Part shown: piece after piece, positions 35,712 to 45,810 of the stretch
Position numbering within the stretch: the stretch's first letter is position 1
How the letters are laid out: the number at the start of each line of letters is the position of its first letter
Origin: Thermodesulfobacterium sp. TA1
GTDB lineage: Bacteria; Desulfobacterota; Thermodesulfobacteria; Thermodesulfobacteriales; Thermodesulfobacteriaceae
NCBI RefSeq assembly: GCF_008630935.1
Contig: NZ_CP043908.1
Location: forward strand, 372,001-436,000
Length of the DNA stretch: 64,000 nucleotides
Direction: 5' to 3'
Notes under the pieces: model-generated
Told to the model about the DNA's origin: nothing
Seen by the model: only the letters and a program-made list of their open reading frames with translations
Database searches by the model: none
Program-made: the position numbers and the translations under genes

Positions 35712-37787
35712 TTAAATAAAGGCTGTAAAATCACCAAAATTTTCAAAAAGTTCAGCTACCCTTTTTAATACCTTTAATCTGTTGTTCCTGGTAGCCTCGT
35801 CTTCTACCATCACAAATACTTTGTCAAAAAATTTATCTATAGTTTCTTTAAGGCTTACCAGCTTGTCTAAATAGGAAAGATAATCTTTTCTGTCTATTAA
35901 GCTAAGTAATATAGGCCTTAAACTTAAGGCCTGTTGGTAAAGTTGTTTTTCTTCTTCTAACTGAAAGAGTCTTTCTTCTACTTCTTCTAAAAGCGGTTGT
36001 TGATCTACGGTTTTTAAAAGTTGGGCCACCCGTTTAAACCCGATAATCAGGTCGATAAAATCTTTTCTTTCTTGAAAATCTGAAAGGGCTTTTAGTCTTA
36101 GATATTGGTCGTAAGGATTAAGAGGTAAGGGGAGAACTACCCCCAAGATGTTTTTACTAAACCCTAAGGTTAAAAATTCCCCTTCTAGTCGCTTTTGGAT
36201 AAAACCTCTGATTTCTTCTAAAGCCTTTTGATTTTTTAAGAAACCTTGTTTTTCTAACAGTCCTAAGGAAAATTCTATAGCCTCTTCTAAGTTTAAAAAC
36301 TTTTCTTTACCTATTAACAATTTTACTATGCCATAGGCTGTCCTTCTTAGACCATAAGGATCTTTTTCTCCAGAAGGTTTTTCATTAACCCCAAAAAGGG
36401 CAGAAAGATGGTCTATTTTGTCGGCTAAAGAAAGGATAAACCCCTCAAAAGACTGAGGAAGGGTTTCTTCCTTAGGATAGGGCAGATATTGTTCAAAGAC
36501 TGCCTGTGCCACCTCTTTTTCTCCAGCATGTTCAAGCAGGATTTTTCCCATAACTCCTTGCAGAGAAGGAAATTCACTTACCACTTCAGAAGCTGCGTCT
36601 ATCTTTGCATAAAGACAGGTTTTTTCTATCTTAGAAAGAAGGGAGGGATATTCTAACTTTAAAGCTAAGTATTTACTAAGGTCTACTAACCTCTGAGTTT
36701 TTTCCCATAGGGTACCACATTTCACGTGATAAACTATCCCTTTTATCTTTTCTAAGAAATGATTAAGTGGTTGAGATAAATCCTTTTCAAAATAAAACTT
36801 AGCGTCTTCAAGCCTAGCTTTAGTTACCCTTTCATGTCCCTTTTTTACTATTTCCCAGTTTCGTGGGCGGTTGTTGTTAACCGCTATAAAGTAATTAAGA
36901 AGATTTCCCTCAGGATTTCTTAGACAAAAGTACCTTTGATGTTCTTTTAAGGCAGTGATGATTAAAGGTTCTGGTAAGGTTAAAAATTCTTCAGAAAATT
37001 TACCTACTATAGGAAAGGGATATTCCACCAGATTGGCATTTTCTTTTAAGAGGTCTTCGTCTATCTCAGGAATGCCGTATGGTTTAGCTACTTCTAAAAT
37101 ATTTTGCTCAGTAAGGTTTAGTCTTTTTTTAAGAGTAACAACTACATAGTTATTTTCAAGGATTTTTTCATATCCTTCCCAATCAGCCGAGCTAAGCGGA
37201 ATGGGATCAGGAGTTAAAAATCTATGACCTAAAGTTTGATTTGAGGCTTTAACCCCTGCTATTTCTATCGGAATAACCTTTTGACCAAAAAGGCAGACCA
37301 TCCATCTTATAGGACGTCCGAACCTAAGCTCATAAGAGCCCCATCTCATGGTTTTAGGAAAATAGATTTCTTTAAGAAGAGAAAGAAGAAGAGAAGGTAA
37401 AAGGTCTTCTGTGTTTTGTCCAGGAATGGTTCTTTTTAGATAAAAATACTCACCCTTAGGGGTTTTTTTGACCTTTAACTCCTCTATGTTTACTCCATAT
37501 TTTTTAGCAAAACCTACCAATGCTTGACTAAAACCACCATCCTGGGTAAGACCTACGGTTACAGATGGCCCTAAAATCTCTTCCTCTCGGTCTTCTTGTT
37601 TTTCTGCCAATCCTTTTATAAAAAGGACCAGCCTTCTAAAAGTCCCTGCGGTTTTTATGTCTTCATAACTTAAGGAAAGGTCTTTTAGTTTTTTTTCTGC
37701 TGCTTTTTTTAAACTTGTGATAGCAGGTTCTATAAACCTTGCCGGCAGCTCCTCAGTTCCTATTTCCCAAAGGAGGTCTTTAGCCAT
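35712..37787 (-). CDS. glyS: Glycyl-tRNA synthetase beta subunit
   Basis: Large subunit of the heterotetrameric glycyl-tRNA synthetase, responsible for tRNA binding. The [15 protein letters not shown] start, the PKTMRWG segment (about 148-154), the GRPIRWMV segment and the HEREYFCL-like [14 protein letters not shown] region (about 290) are characteristic, and the C-terminal anticodon-binding DALR-type helical domain ends the protein. 691 residues is standard. It overlaps glyQ by eight bases. Confidence 0.96.
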   Translation of the reverse strand: MAKDLLWEIGTEELPARFIEPAITSLKKAAEKKLKDLSLSYEDIKTAGTFRRLVLFIKGLAEKQEDREEEILGPSVTVGLTQDGGFSQALVGFAKKYGVNIEELKVKKTPKGEYFYLKRTIPGQNTEDLLPSLLLSLLKEIYFPKTMRWGSYELRFGRPIRWMVCLFGQKVIPIEIAGVKASNQTLGHRFLTPDPIPLSSADWEGYEKILENNYVVVTLKKRLNLTEQNILEVAKPYGIPEIDEDLLKENANLVEYPFPIVGKFSEEFLTLPEPLIITALKEHQRYFCLRNPEGNLLNYFIAVNNNRPRNWEIVKKGHERVTKARLEDAKFYFEKDLSQPLNHFLEKIKGIVYHVKCGTLWEKTQRLVDLSKYLALKLEYPSLLSKIEKTCLYAKIDAASEVVSEFPSLQGVMGKILLEHAGEKEVAQAVFEQYLPYPKEETLPQSFEGFILSLADKIDHLSALFGVNEKPSGEKDPYGLRRTAYGIVKLLIGKEKFLNLEEAIEFSLGLLEKQGFLKNQKALEEIRGFIQKRLEGEFLTLGFSKNILGVVLPLPLNPYDQYLRLKALSDFQERKDFIDLIIGFKRVAQLLKTVDQQPLLEEVEERLFQLEEEKQLYQQALSLRPILLSLIDRKDYLSYLDKLVSLKETIDKFFDKVFVMVEDEATRNNRLKVLKRVAELFENFGDFTAFI

Positions 37788-38640
37788 CGTTTCCTTCTCC
37801 TTTGCTTAACCAAATTTCTGCCGCTTTTTTAGCCAATCCTCTTACACGTCCTATGTAGTTTGCCCTTTCTATAGGAGAAAGAATTCCTCTTGCATCAAGA
37901 AGATTAAAGGTGTGAGAACATTTTATCACAAAGTCATATCCTGGAAGGGCAAGACCTAAATCTAACAATCTGTTCCCTTCAACTTCATATTTATCAAAAA
38001 GGTCTTTTAATAAGGCTACATCGGCTTCATCAAAATTATAGATCGAATATTCTACCTCTCCTCGGTAATGAATGTCTCGATAGGTATAATGTTCGTTCCA
38101 TTTTAAGTTAAAAAGGTTTTCTACCTCTTGAAGATACATCGTAATACGTTCAAGTCCATAGGTTATTTCTACAGTAACCGGAAAGCAGTCAAAACCTCCT
38201 ATTTGTTGGAAATAGGTAAACTGGGTGATTTCCATTCCGTCAAGCCATACCTCCCAACCTAATCCCCAAGCTCCTAAGGTAGGTGATTCCCAGTCATCTT
38301 CAACAAATCTTATATCATGTTCTTTAGGGTCTATACCCAAAGCTTTTAAGCTTTCCAGATAAACATCCTGTATGTTATCAGGAGAAGGTTTGATTATTAC
38401 CTGATATTGGTAGTAATGTTGTAACCTGTTAGGATTTTCTCCATACCTTCCGTCTGCAGGTCTTCTACAAGGTTGAACATAGGCACAAGCAAAAGGTTCA
38501 GGACCAAGGGACCTTAAAAAGGTAGCAGGGTGGAAAGTTCCTGCTCCTACCTCCATGTCATATGGCTGCAAGATTACACAACCTTTTTCTCCCCAAAACT
38601 TGTTTAAAGTAGCGATTACCTCTTGAAAATACATAGCCAA
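37780..38640 (-). CDS. glyQ: Glycyl-tRNA synthetase alpha subunit
   Basis: Catalytic class II subunit that activates glycine. The [24 protein letters not shown] start (split by the usual loop), [20 protein letters not shown] and [21 protein letters not shown] regions are highly conserved in GlyQ. The length of 286 residues is standard. It precedes glyS with an eight-base overlap and follows purM by six bases, so all three are one leftward transcript. Confidence 0.97.
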   Translation of the reverse strand: MAMYFQEVIATLNKFWGEKGCVILQPYDMEVGAGTFHPATFLRSLGPEPFACAYVQPCRRPADGRYGENPNRLQHYYQYQVIIKPSPDNIQDVYLESLKALGIDPKEHDIRFVEDDWESPTLGAWGLGWEVWLDGMEITQFTYFQQIGGFDCFPVTVEITYGLERITMYLQEVENLFNLKWNEHYTYRDIHYRGEVEYSIYNFDEADVALLKDLFDKYEVEGNRLLDLGLALPGYDFVIKCSHTFNLLDARGILSPIERANYIGRVRGLAKKAAEIWLSKGEGNDG

Positions 38641-38646
38641 ACTCCT

Positions 38647-39690
38647 CTAAACCAAAATCACCTGTGGTTCATTTTCTTCTCTTTTCTCTATATAGCCTAT
38701 CACGTGATAACTTTCACCTAAAGCAGCGATGAGGCTGGTTATCTCTTCTAAATCTTGCTTATCTACTATCAACACCAACCCAATCCCACAGTTAAACACC
38801 CGATACATTTCTTCTTCAGAGATATCACCCCAGGTTTGAAAAAGCTTAAATACCGGAGGTTTTTCCCAGGAATTTTTTTCTATCACTGCCTTACAGTTTT
38901 GAGGTAAAATCCTCGGTAGGTTGTCTATAAAACCACCTCCTGTGATATGGGCGCATCCTTTAATATTATAACCCTTGTTAGTAAGGGTTACCATAACCGG
39001 TACGTAAATCTTAGTAGGGGTAAGGACTACCTCACCTATGGGTTTCCCTAACTCTTCTGGGATATAGTCTAAGTTTATATTTTTTTCTTCTAAGATTTTT
39101 CTTACTAAAGAAAAACCATTACTGTGAAGTCCGCTTGATGGTATGCCAAGCAACACATCACCTATAGAGACAGTAGAACCGTCTATGATTTTATCTCTTT
39201 CCACTATTCCTACGACAAACCCTGCACAGTCATAGTCTCCTGGGGCATACATTCCTGGCATTTCTGCCGTTTCTCCGCCTAAAAGGGCGCATTGAGAAGT
39301 TTTACACCCTTCCACTATCCCTGCAATCAATTCTTCAAAAATCTTTTCTTCAAACTTACCAAAGGCCAAATAGTCTAAGAAAAAAAGTGGTTTAGCCCCA
39401 CAGGTGATAATATCGTTTACACACATAGCAACCAGGTCAATCCCAATACCCTTATGAAACCCAGCTTTGATAGCCAGTTTAATTTTGGTTCCTACTCCGT
39501 CGGTAGAAGAAACTAAAACAGGGTTTTTATAGGTATTAAGGTCTAAGGCAAAAAGTCCAGCATAGCCTCCAATACCTGAAATTACCCCTTTTTGAGAAAG
39601 ACCAACGGTGTGTTTTTTGACGATGTCTACCAAAAGGTTAGCCTTTTCTAAATCTACCCCTGCTTCCTTATATTTTTCAGCCGCCTTCAT
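38647..39690 (-). CDS. purM: Phosphoribosylformylglycinamidine cyclo-ligase (AIR synthase)
   Basis: Closes the imidazole ring in step five of purine synthesis. The GIGGYAGLF start region, VSSTDGVGTKIKLA, DLVAMCVNDI and GGETAEMPGMY motifs are intact. I start at the ATG at 39690, preceded by CAGGAG at proper spacing, giving 347 residues as usual for the family; an upstream in-frame TTG at 39726 would add 12 unconserved residues. It is divergent from the small gene at 39785. Confidence 0.96.
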   Translation of the reverse strand: MKAAEKYKEAGVDLEKANLLVDIVKKHTVGLSQKGVISGIGGYAGLFALDLNTYKNPVLVSSTDGVGTKIKLAIKAGFHKGIGIDLVAMCVNDIITCGAKPLFFLDYLAFGKFEEKIFEELIAGIVEGCKTSQCALLGGETAEMPGMYAPGDYDCAGFVVGIVERDKIIDGSTVSIGDVLLGIPSSGLHSNGFSLVRKILEEKNINLDYIPEELGKPIGEVVLTPTKIYVPVMVTLTNKGYNIKGCAHITGGGFIDNLPRILPQNCKAVIEKNSWEKPPVFKLFQTWGDISEEEMYRVFNCGIGLVLIVDKQDLEEITSLIAALGESYHVIGYIEKREENEPQVILV

Positions 39691-39784
39691 AGACATCTCC
39701 TGGGTAAATAAGTTTGATGATTTCAAAATTTTATATTATATTTTCCTAAAAACAAGTTTCTTTTTTTACAAAGAGGTCTAAAAA

Positions 39785-40246
39785 ATGCAAGGAAGATTTC
39801 CTAAAAAAGTAACCGAAGAAGAAAAGAAAGAAATTTTAACCTATCTTGAAGAAAGGTTTGGATTATTACCAGAGCTTTTTGAGGACTATGAAATACTGAA
39901 AGGGGTTTCTAACTTTTGGCTTTTTCCTAAAACTTCATATCTAAATTTTTTAACCTCTCTTGAGGTTCAAACCGTTGGGCTTCTTTTTTTAAGAAAGGTT
40001 TCTTCGTATCTTAAACCTACGTCTGCTTTCTTACAACGTTTTGGCGATCTTGCTACTAAGAACGTAGTTACCCTTTCTTCTGAAATCATAGAAAAGCTAA
40101 AAGAAAGAAAAAAGGTAGAAATAGACTTAGATTTATCTCCAGGATATGTAATCCTTAGAGACGAAAAATGGGTTTTAGGTTGTGGACTTTATCTACCAGG
40201 TAAACTTTTTGCGTATTTAGAAGAAAAGGTTTTAAGAAACTTGTAA
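39785..40246 (+). CDS. Unknown protein with possible C-terminal PUA-like domain
   Basis: A 153-residue protein. The N-terminal half is helical. The C-terminal part, with PGYVILRDEKWVLGCGLYLPGKLF (split after the Asp-Glu-Lys; about residues 116-140), resembles the PUA-like or FAU tail found on rRNA methyltransferases, so it may bind structured RNA. No catalytic domain is present. An AAAGAGG site precedes the ATG. The call is a weak resemblance by eye. Confidence 0.6.
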   Translation: MQGRFPKKVTEEEKKEILTYLEERFGLLPELFEDYEILKGVSNFWLFPKTSYLNFLTSLEVQTVGLLFLRKVSSYLKPTSAFLQRFGDLATKNVVTLSSEIIEKLKERKKVEIDLDLSPGYVILRDEKWVLGCGLYLPGKLFAYLEEKVLRNL

Positions 40247-40270
40247 ATTTCTCTAATAAAAAGTCTTTGG

Positions 40271-40294
40271 AAGGGGGAGGATTAACCCCCCTTT
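40271..40294 (-). terminator. Hairpin between convergent genes
   Basis: AAGGGGG (40271-40277) and CCCCCTT (40287-40293) form a GC stem around a 9-base loop in the 62-base gap between the convergent PUA-like and rhodanese genes. A T-run follows only loosely on the minus strand, so it may serve both directions. Confidence 0.5.
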
Positions 40295-40308
40295 AAGATA
40301 TTAAAAGA

Positions 40309-40800
40309 TTATTTTTGAACAGCCTTTTTGATTCCTTTAGCAAAACCTTCTGGTTCTCCGGTCTCTATAGGCTGTTTAGCCTCTTTCCATCCGTCAAAAC
40401 CACCTTTTAAGTTGTATACATTTTTATATCCTAATTTTTTTAGGTCACAAGCAGCTACTACCCCTCTTCCTCCGGTTTTGCAATAAACTAAATAAACTTT
40501 TTCTTTGTCAGGAAGCCATTCATAGGCTTTAAAGTCTAAAAGTCCTCTTGGAGCCCAGATAGCACCAGGAATGTGTCCTGCTTTGTATTCTGTATATTCT
40601 CTTACATCAAGAAGAATCGCACCGTTAGCTATAAGCTTTTTAGCACCCTCTACGTCTACCTCCTGTACTCCACAAACAGTTTTTGCTTCTTTTACCCTTT
40701 CATCGCTTAAAGGAGTGCCTGTAAAACCTGTGCTTACTGTTAAAAAGGTAAAAACCAAAAGACTTAAAACCCAACTTAAAATACTTTTCCCTACTTTCAT
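40309..40800 (-). CDS. Exported rhodanese-like sulfurtransferase
   Basis: A 163-residue periplasmic protein with a signal peptide (about residues 1-30, cut near TGFTG). One rhodanese domain spans about 45-150: ILLDVREYTEYKAGHIPGA, then the active-site loop with Cys in VYCKTGGRG, and GGFDGWKEA near the end. It could handle sulfane sulfur or serve as a sulfur carrier in a sulfur-metabolising host; the donor is unknown. Upstream, a GATTAATTAATC palindrome (40831-40842) lies in the promoter area. Confidence 0.9.
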   Translation of the reverse strand: MKVGKSILSWVLSLLVFTFLTVSTGFTGTPLSDERVKEAKTVCGVQEVDVEGAKKLIANGAILLDVREYTEYKAGHIPGAIWAPRGLLDFKAYEWLPDKEKVYLVYCKTGGRGVVAACDLKKLGYKNVYNLKGGFDGWKEAKQPIETGEPEGFAKGIKKAVQK

Positions 40801-40876
40801 ACCTCTACCTCCTTTTTTAGAGTTTAAGTTGATTAATTAATCTTAATAGATAATATTAATCTACTTTATAAAAAAA

Positions 40877-41905
40877 TCAAGAGACATTTTTAAGATAAAC
40901 CGTCCTGATGGGAAAGGGAATTTCTATTCCTTCTTCACGATATCTTTGATGTAGCCTTTTTATAAATTCGTGAATAATAAGATGCCTATCAATATAAGTT
41001 CTAACCCTTAAGACCACATTAAAGTTAATACTTGAGTCTCCAAAGGAGTAATAACGGATAAATGGTTCAAACTCAGGAATACCTCCTTGGATTTCTTTGA
41101 GCACTTCTTTGGCTACTTCAATCGTTACTTGTTCTACTTTTTTTAAATCGCTACCATAACTTACACCAACAGGTATTAAAATGTTCAATTCAGGTTGAGG
41201 CAAGGTATAGTTGGTAATAACCGAAGAGGAGATTTTTGAGTTAGGCACGATGATAAGGTTGTTTGTAGGATGACGAAGAAGAGTGTTTCTCCAAGTTATG
41301 TCTTCTACAAAGCCTTCTAAATTACCGTCTAACATAATGTAGTCTCCGGGTTTAATTTGTCTTGCCATCAACAGGTGAAGACCAGAAAAGAAATTTTCAA
41401 GGGTGTCTTTCAACGCTAAACCTACTGCAAGACCTGCTATACCCAAGGAGGTAATAAAAGGGGTAACGTTTATTTTAAGGATGTCTAAAACTAAGATAAG
41501 TCCGATAAAAAATATTATAATTTTAATCAATAATTCTATGATAGAAACACTGGGTATTACTCCTATTTTCTGGATTATATGCTGAGTAAAAAGGTTTATT
41601 AAAAGTTGAGAAAAAACCCATACTAAGGAAAGGATGAAAGATATGGCTATTAGTTTATTAAAAAGGGAGGTTAATCTTGGCAAAGGATTTAAAAATTCAT
41701 TTATAAGATAAAAACCTAAGATTAAACACCATAGAAAAAAGGCCCAGGAGAGGAGGTTTATAGTTTTTTCTTTTAGGTTTATACCAAAAAATTTCTCTAA
41801 TAATTTAAATTTTTTTTGGGTTAACCACTTGATTAAAAAAGAAAACCCTAAGGAAAGGCCTATCAAAAGAAAAGTTTTAAGATAGGTCGGAAAAGTTTCC
41901 CACAT
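40877..41905 (-). CDS. MscS-family mechanosensitive channel
   Basis: A 342-residue inner-membrane protein. Four hydrophobic segments occupy about residues 10-165. The pore-lining helix and MscS beta domain follow: ITSLGIAGLAVGLALKDTLENFFSGL (split after the central LA; about 152-177), the GNLEGFVEDITWRNTLLRHPTN region (about 194-215) and a C-terminal alpha/beta domain ending in IPFPIRTVYLK. It should release osmolytes on hypo-osmotic shock. It stands alone on the minus strand. Confidence 0.93.
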   Translation of the reverse strand: MWETFPTYLKTFLLIGLSLGFSFLIKWLTQKKFKLLEKFFGINLKEKTINLLSWAFFLWCLILGFYLINEFLNPLPRLTSLFNKLIAISFILSLVWVFSQLLINLFTQHIIQKIGVIPSVSIIELLIKIIIFFIGLILVLDILKINVTPFITSLGIAGLAVGLALKDTLENFFSGLHLLMARQIKPGDYIMLDGNLEGFVEDITWRNTLLRHPTNNLIIVPNSKISSSVITNYTLPQPELNILIPVGVSYGSDLKKVEQVTIEVAKEVLKEIQGGIPEFEPFIRYYSFGDSSINFNVVLRVRTYIDRHLIIHEFIKRLHQRYREEGIEIPFPIRTVYLKNVS

Positions 41906-42133
41906 AATACTTATTATTTATAAAAAGAAATTAATTAAAAGTCAAGAACTCAAATATTACTTTGTTATCTGCAAGGAAATAAACGGCATTTCTTGATCTT
42001 GTAAGAGGTTTCTGTCTATTGTTCAAACAAAAAGGGATTTCCTCTAAGCCGTCAGGGAGAAATTTTTTAAGATAATAAGATGATTATTTTTAAAATTAAT
42101 CTGTATTCAAGTGTATCCAGTGTAGTTTGAAGG

Positions 42134-42161
42134 TTTAACAATTTTTTAAGTTTGGTATAAT
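42134..42161 (+). promoter_or_regulatory. Promoter of the corrinoid-activator operon
   Basis: TTTAAC (42134-42139), a 16-base spacer, then perfect TATAAT (42156-42161), 36 bases before the ATG. The rest of the 292-base gap (41906-42133) shows no gene; I looked for a cobalamin-riboswitch core and did not find one. Confidence 0.5.
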
Positions 42162-42197
42162 AAAGTTTTAATCTCAGGTTTTTTTAAGGTTTGAGGT

Positions 42198-44051
42198 ATG
42201 GTGAAGGTAAAGTTTTTACCCTTTGAGGAAGAGTATGAGGTTTTTGAAGGTGAAACACTTTTTGATGTAGCTTTAAGAGCAGGAATACATATTAATGCTT
42301 CTTGTGGGGGGGCAGGGGGCTGTAATCGTTGTAAGGTGCGCTTAATAGCAGGAAAAGTTGAAGGAGAGATTATAGAAGGTTTATATTATAAGGCTTGTCA
42401 GACCTATCCTTTAACCGATGTGGTGGTAGAGGTTCCTTTGACGGCTATTTTAGATAAAACCGCCCTTTATCGTCAGGTAAAAAAAAGGGCTAAGTCATTA
42501 GAAATCTCTGAGGTTAAATCTATATTATCCCCGCTAAGAGAAGTCTTTTTAAGACTTAAAGAACCAACCATAGAAGAAAACACTTCAGACTTTACCAGGT
42601 TAAAGGATGGACTGGCTAAACAGGGTATATCTGAGCCAGAGGTTCCTTTAGAAGTGTTAAGAAAGGTTCCTTATGTACTTCGTCAAAAAAAGTTTACCGC
42701 CACGGCTTATGTATACCAAGATCCAGGAACGTCAAAAAATTATCTGGTAGACCTAACCGCAGAACCTTTAGAACCTTTTTTAGGGGTTGCAGTAGACGTT
42801 GGGACTACCACCCTTCAGGTAGAGGTTATCGACTTAAGAAAAGGAGAAACCTTGGGGTTTGCTTCAGATTATAACCCCCAGATTAAGTATGGTGATGATG
42901 TAATCACCAGGATAGAATTTTGTAAAAAACAGGAGGGGTTAGAGGTTTTATCTAAGGTTTTAAAAGAGAAAATAGTTCTTTTGATAAAAGAGGCTTTAGG
43001 TACAAGAGGACGTTTGGAAGATATAAAGCTTATTTCCTTAGCAGGCAATACAGTTATGACCCATCTTTTCCTTGAGCTTGAACCAAGATATTTAAGAGAA
43101 TATCCCTATGTACCAGTAGCTACTGAGTTTCCTGTTTTTAGGGGTGAAGACTTAGGGTTTAAAGGGTTCAATCCGGTTGTGCAGTTAATTCCTTGTAAAG
43201 CGAGCTATGTAGGAGGAGACATAGTGGCAGGGGTGGTGGCTTCTAAGATGTGCGAAGAGGCACCGATTACCCTTTTTATAGACCTTGGGACCAACGGAGA
43301 GGTGGTGGTAGGTAATCAGGATTTTTTAGTTTGTGCTGCTTGTTCTGCTGGTCCGGCTTTTGAAGGAGGAGGCATAAAACATGGCATGAGGGCAACCTTA
43401 GGCGCGATAGAAATGGTAAATATCGACCCCTATACTTATGAACCTATGGTAGTTACCATCGGTAGGGTAAAACCTGTAGGGATTTGCGGTTCAGGCATCC
43501 TTTCTCTATTAGCTTCGCTTTTTAGGGTAGGACTTATAGATAAATCAGGCAAAATAAAAAAAGACCTTTCTAACCCCAGGATAAGAGAAGGATCTGAAGG
43601 CTGGGAATATGTAATAGTTTTTAAGGAAGAGGCTCAAACAGAAGAAGACATAGTTTTTACCGAAGCTGATATAGAGAATGTGATAAGGGCTAAAGGGGCT
43701 ATTTTTGCAGGATGCCAGATTTTGGTCGAATCAGTAGGGTTATCCTTAAAAGATATAGAGCGTGTTTATTTAGCAGGCACTTTTGGAAACTATCTTGATG
43801 TAGAAGACGCTATCTATATAGGGCTTTTGCCTGATTTAGAAAGGGACCGGTTTTTCTTTTTAGGCAATACTAGTTTAGCAGGGGCAAGATTAGCCCTTTT
43901 TTCTCAAGAAAGGTTTGCTAAAATGAGAGAAGTGGCTAATACTATGACCCATTTTGAGCTTTCAAACCATCCTGGTTATATGGACGCTTATGTAGCAGCC
44001 TTGTTTTTACCTCATACAGATGAAACCTTATTTCCTACTATTAAAAAATAA
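42198..44051 (+). CDS. 2Fe-2S/ASKHA corrinoid-protein activator (DUF4445, RACE type)
   Basis: A 617-residue protein of the family that reduces and reactivates corrinoid methyl-transfer proteins at the cost of ATP. The N-terminal 2Fe-2S ferredoxin domain has Cys36, Cys42, Cys45 and Cys67. A linker (about 95-190) leads to an ASKHA ATPase core: VAVDVGTTTLQVEVIDL (about 200-216), FIDLGTNGEVVVG and LAGTFGNYLD (late). Partners would be an acetyl-CoA-pathway or methyltransferase corrinoid protein, none of which lies in this window. It is followed by psd at 14 bases. Confidence 0.88.
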   Translation: MVKVKFLPFEEEYEVFEGETLFDVALRAGIHINASCGGAGGCNRCKVRLIAGKVEGEIIEGLYYKACQTYPLTDVVVEVPLTAILDKTALYRQVKKRAKSLEISEVKSILSPLREVFLRLKEPTIEENTSDFTRLKDGLAKQGISEPEVPLEVLRKVPYVLRQKKFTATAYVYQDPGTSKNYLVDLTAEPLEPFLGVAVDVGTTTLQVEVIDLRKGETLGFASDYNPQIKYGDDVITRIEFCKKQEGLEVLSKVLKEKIVLLIKEALGTRGRLEDIKLISLAGNTVMTHLFLELEPRYLREYPYVPVATEFPVFRGEDLGFKGFNPVVQLIPCKASYVGGDIVAGVVASKMCEEAPITLFIDLGTNGEVVVGNQDFLVCAACSAGPAFEGGGIKHGMRATLGAIEMVNIDPYTYEPMVVTIGRVKPVGICGSGILSLLASLFRVGLIDKSGKIKKDLSNPRIREGSEGWEYVIVFKEEAQTEEDIVFTEADIENVIRAKGAIFAGCQILVESVGLSLKDIERVYLAGTFGNYLDVEDAIYIGLLPDLERDRFFFLGNTSLAGARLALFSQERFAKMREVANTMTHFELSNHPGYMDAYVAALFLPHTDETLFPTIKK

Positions 44052-44065
44052 AAAGGAGTAAAAGC

Positions 44066-44707
44066 ATGATACACAAAGATGGGTTCCCTTGGGTTTTTTA
44101 TCCATTGCTGTTTGCTGGAACAAACCTTTTGTTTAAGAAAAGGAAAGCAGCTATCATAGGTTTAGGGATCAGTTTGGCTAACGCCTTCTTTTTTAGAAAT
44201 CCTAAAAGAGAACCTGTGTTAGACCCTGAGCTTATCATTTCTCCTGCAGACGGAAAGGTGGTTACTTGTGAAATAGAGGAGAATCCTTCTTGGTTTCCGA
44301 CCCCGCTTTGGAGGATAGGGATTTTTATGAGGTTATGGGATGTTCATATCAACCGAGCACCCACTACCGGAAAAATTTTACGTATGCAATACATAAAAGG
44401 AGAAAAACTTCCAGTTTTTAAGGAAGATGCTTTTGAAAAAAATGAAAAGCAGCTTTATTTGATAGAAAGGGAAGATGGTACTCCTTTTTGGATGGTACAA
44501 ATAGCCGGCATGGTAGCCAGAAGGATAAAAAGTTTTGTGCTGCCAGGAGACGATGTGGTGGCAGGAGACCCTATTGGGATTATAAAGTTTAGTTCAAGGG
44601 TTGAACTTTTCTTTCCGGTTGAAAGGGCTGAGATTTACGTAAAAGAAGGTCATAGGGTTTTTGCCGGAGAAACGGTTTTAGGACGGGTTCTTTTAAATAA
44701 AGGTTAA
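44066..44707 (+). CDS. psd: Phosphatidylserine decarboxylase, short (archaeal-type) form
   Basis: Converts phosphatidylserine to phosphatidylethanolamine. This is the ~210-residue membrane-anchored form: two N-terminal hydrophobic stretches (about 8-40), ISPADGKV (about 58-65), WDVHINRAPTTG and the self-cleavage region IIKFSSRVELFFP (about 172-184). The pyruvoyl group should form at Ser177; the residue before it is Ser176 rather than the more common Gly. Next to pssA, which makes its substrate, with one base between them. Confidence 0.92.
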   Translation: MIHKDGFPWVFYPLLFAGTNLLFKKRKAAIIGLGISLANAFFFRNPKREPVLDPELIISPADGKVVTCEIEENPSWFPTPLWRIGIFMRLWDVHINRAPTTGKILRMQYIKGEKLPVFKEDAFEKNEKQLYLIEREDGTPFWMVQIAGMVARRIKSFVLPGDDVVAGDPIGIIKFSSRVELFFPVERAEIYVKEGHRVFAGETVLGRVLLNKG

Positions 44708-44708
44708 G

Positions 44709-45446
44709 ATGATAGCACTTGTACCTAATATTTTTACTACTTTTAACCTTTTGTTTGGATTCTATTCTATCATATCCTCGATAAACGGAGATTTTACTAA
44801 AGCCGGCTGGGCTATATTTTTGGCGATAATTTTTGATGTGTTTGATGGTCGGATTGCCCGATATTTTAACCAAACCACTAAGTTTGGGCTTGAATATGAT
44901 TCTTTAAGCGACCTTATTTCTTTTGGGGTAGCCCCTGCTATTCTTATATATCAGTTTGTGCTTGCTGAGTTTGGTAAGATAGGTTGGTTGACTTGTTTTT
45001 TATACACTACTTGTGTAGCTTTAAGGCTTGCAAGATATAATGTGAAAACACATTCAGGCCTTGGTTATTTTGAAGGCTTACCTTCTCCTGCAGGGGCTGC
45101 TATCTTAGCTTCTTCTGTGCTTTTTATCCAAGCTTATCATCCAAGTTTTGAGGTTCCTAAATGGGCTATTATCACTGCTGTAAGCGTCATATCTTATCTT
45201 TTAGTATCCCCTATACAGTATCCTAGTTTTAAAGACATAAAGATAAAAAAGGCTCAAAGTTTTTATCTTTTGCTTCTTTTTGTGGGTGGGCTTACTATAG
45301 CGGCTTCTAACCCTTCATACTCTCTTTTTATTTTGGTTATAATCTACACCCTTTTGGGTCCTGTTTTATTTTTAAGGTACAAAGGGGCTAAAGTGGTAAA
45401 AAAAATACGTAAAAGAAAGGATTTTGGAGAAAAATTGACAAAATAA
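44709..45446 (+). CDS. pssA: CDP-diacylglycerol-serine O-phosphatidyltransferase
   Basis: Makes phosphatidylserine from CDP-diacylglycerol and serine in the inner membrane. The CDP-alcohol phosphatidyltransferase motif is complete: DGRIAR then G nine positions on and YDSLSD (about residues 45-67). Six or so hydrophobic segments cover the 245 residues, with a basic C-terminus. Paired with psd in one transcript. Confidence 0.94.
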   Translation: MIALVPNIFTTFNLLFGFYSIISSINGDFTKAGWAIFLAIIFDVFDGRIARYFNQTTKFGLEYDSLSDLISFGVAPAILIYQFVLAEFGKIGWLTCFLYTTCVALRLARYNVKTHSGLGYFEGLPSPAGAAILASSVLFIQAYHPSFEVPKWAIITAVSVISYLLVSPIQYPSFKDIKIKKAQSFYLLLLFVGGLTIAASNPSYSLFILVIIYTLLGPVLFLRYKGAKVVKKIRKRKDFGEKLTK

Positions 45447-45462
45447 AAAAATGTTTTACAAT
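45435..45462 (+). promoter_or_regulatory. Sigma-70 promoter of remA-like/gmk/rlmB
   Basis: Perfect TTGACA (45435-45440), a 16-base spacer and TACAAT (45457-45462), overlapping the last codons of pssA. The leader of about 57 bases contains an AAAAGGAGT/ACTCTTTT hairpin just before the AAGGAGG site. Confidence 0.6.
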
Positions 45463-45525
45463 AATCAAAAATAAACTTGTTTTTTTTCTTTTAAAAGGAG
45501 TTAGTACTCTTTTAAGGAGGTTTTT

Positions 45526-45810
45526 ATGGGATGTAGTTGTAAACTTTTAAACATAGGTTTTGGTAATTATGTGGTAGCAGATCGAATTATCGCTATCGTA
45601 AACCCTAATTCAGCTCCGATGAAGAGATTAAAAGAGGAGGCTAAAGAAACAAGAAGACTTATTGACGCTACCCAAGGTCGTAAAACCCGTTCTATCATTA
45701 TCACTGACAGCAATCACATCATCCTTTCTGCTATACAGGCTGAAACTGTAGCCCAAAGATTGATGACTGACAGTTTAGACCGGTTAGACAGAGATGAAGA
45801 AGAAGAATAA
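45526..45810 (+). CDS. RemA-like (DUF370) regulatory protein
   Basis: A 94-residue protein of the DUF370/RemA family. In Bacillus RemA is a DNA-binding activator of matrix genes; elsewhere the family almost always precedes gmk, as here. [26 protein letters not shown] (split in the middle; about residues 9-34) and [18 protein letters not shown] (about 48-65) are conserved. It has a strong promoter and an AAGGAGG site and overlaps gmk by 17 bases. Confidence 0.92.
   Translation: MGCSCKLLNIGFGNYVVADRIIAIVNPNSAPMKRLKEEAKETRRLIDATQGRKTRSIIITDSNHIILSAIQAETVAQRLMTDSLDRLDRDEEEE

Noticed and set aside
41906-42133. Cobalamin riboswitch before the corrinoid activator
   Set aside because: I did not see the conserved B12-box or other core elements; the gap is AT-rich with only a promoter near its end.
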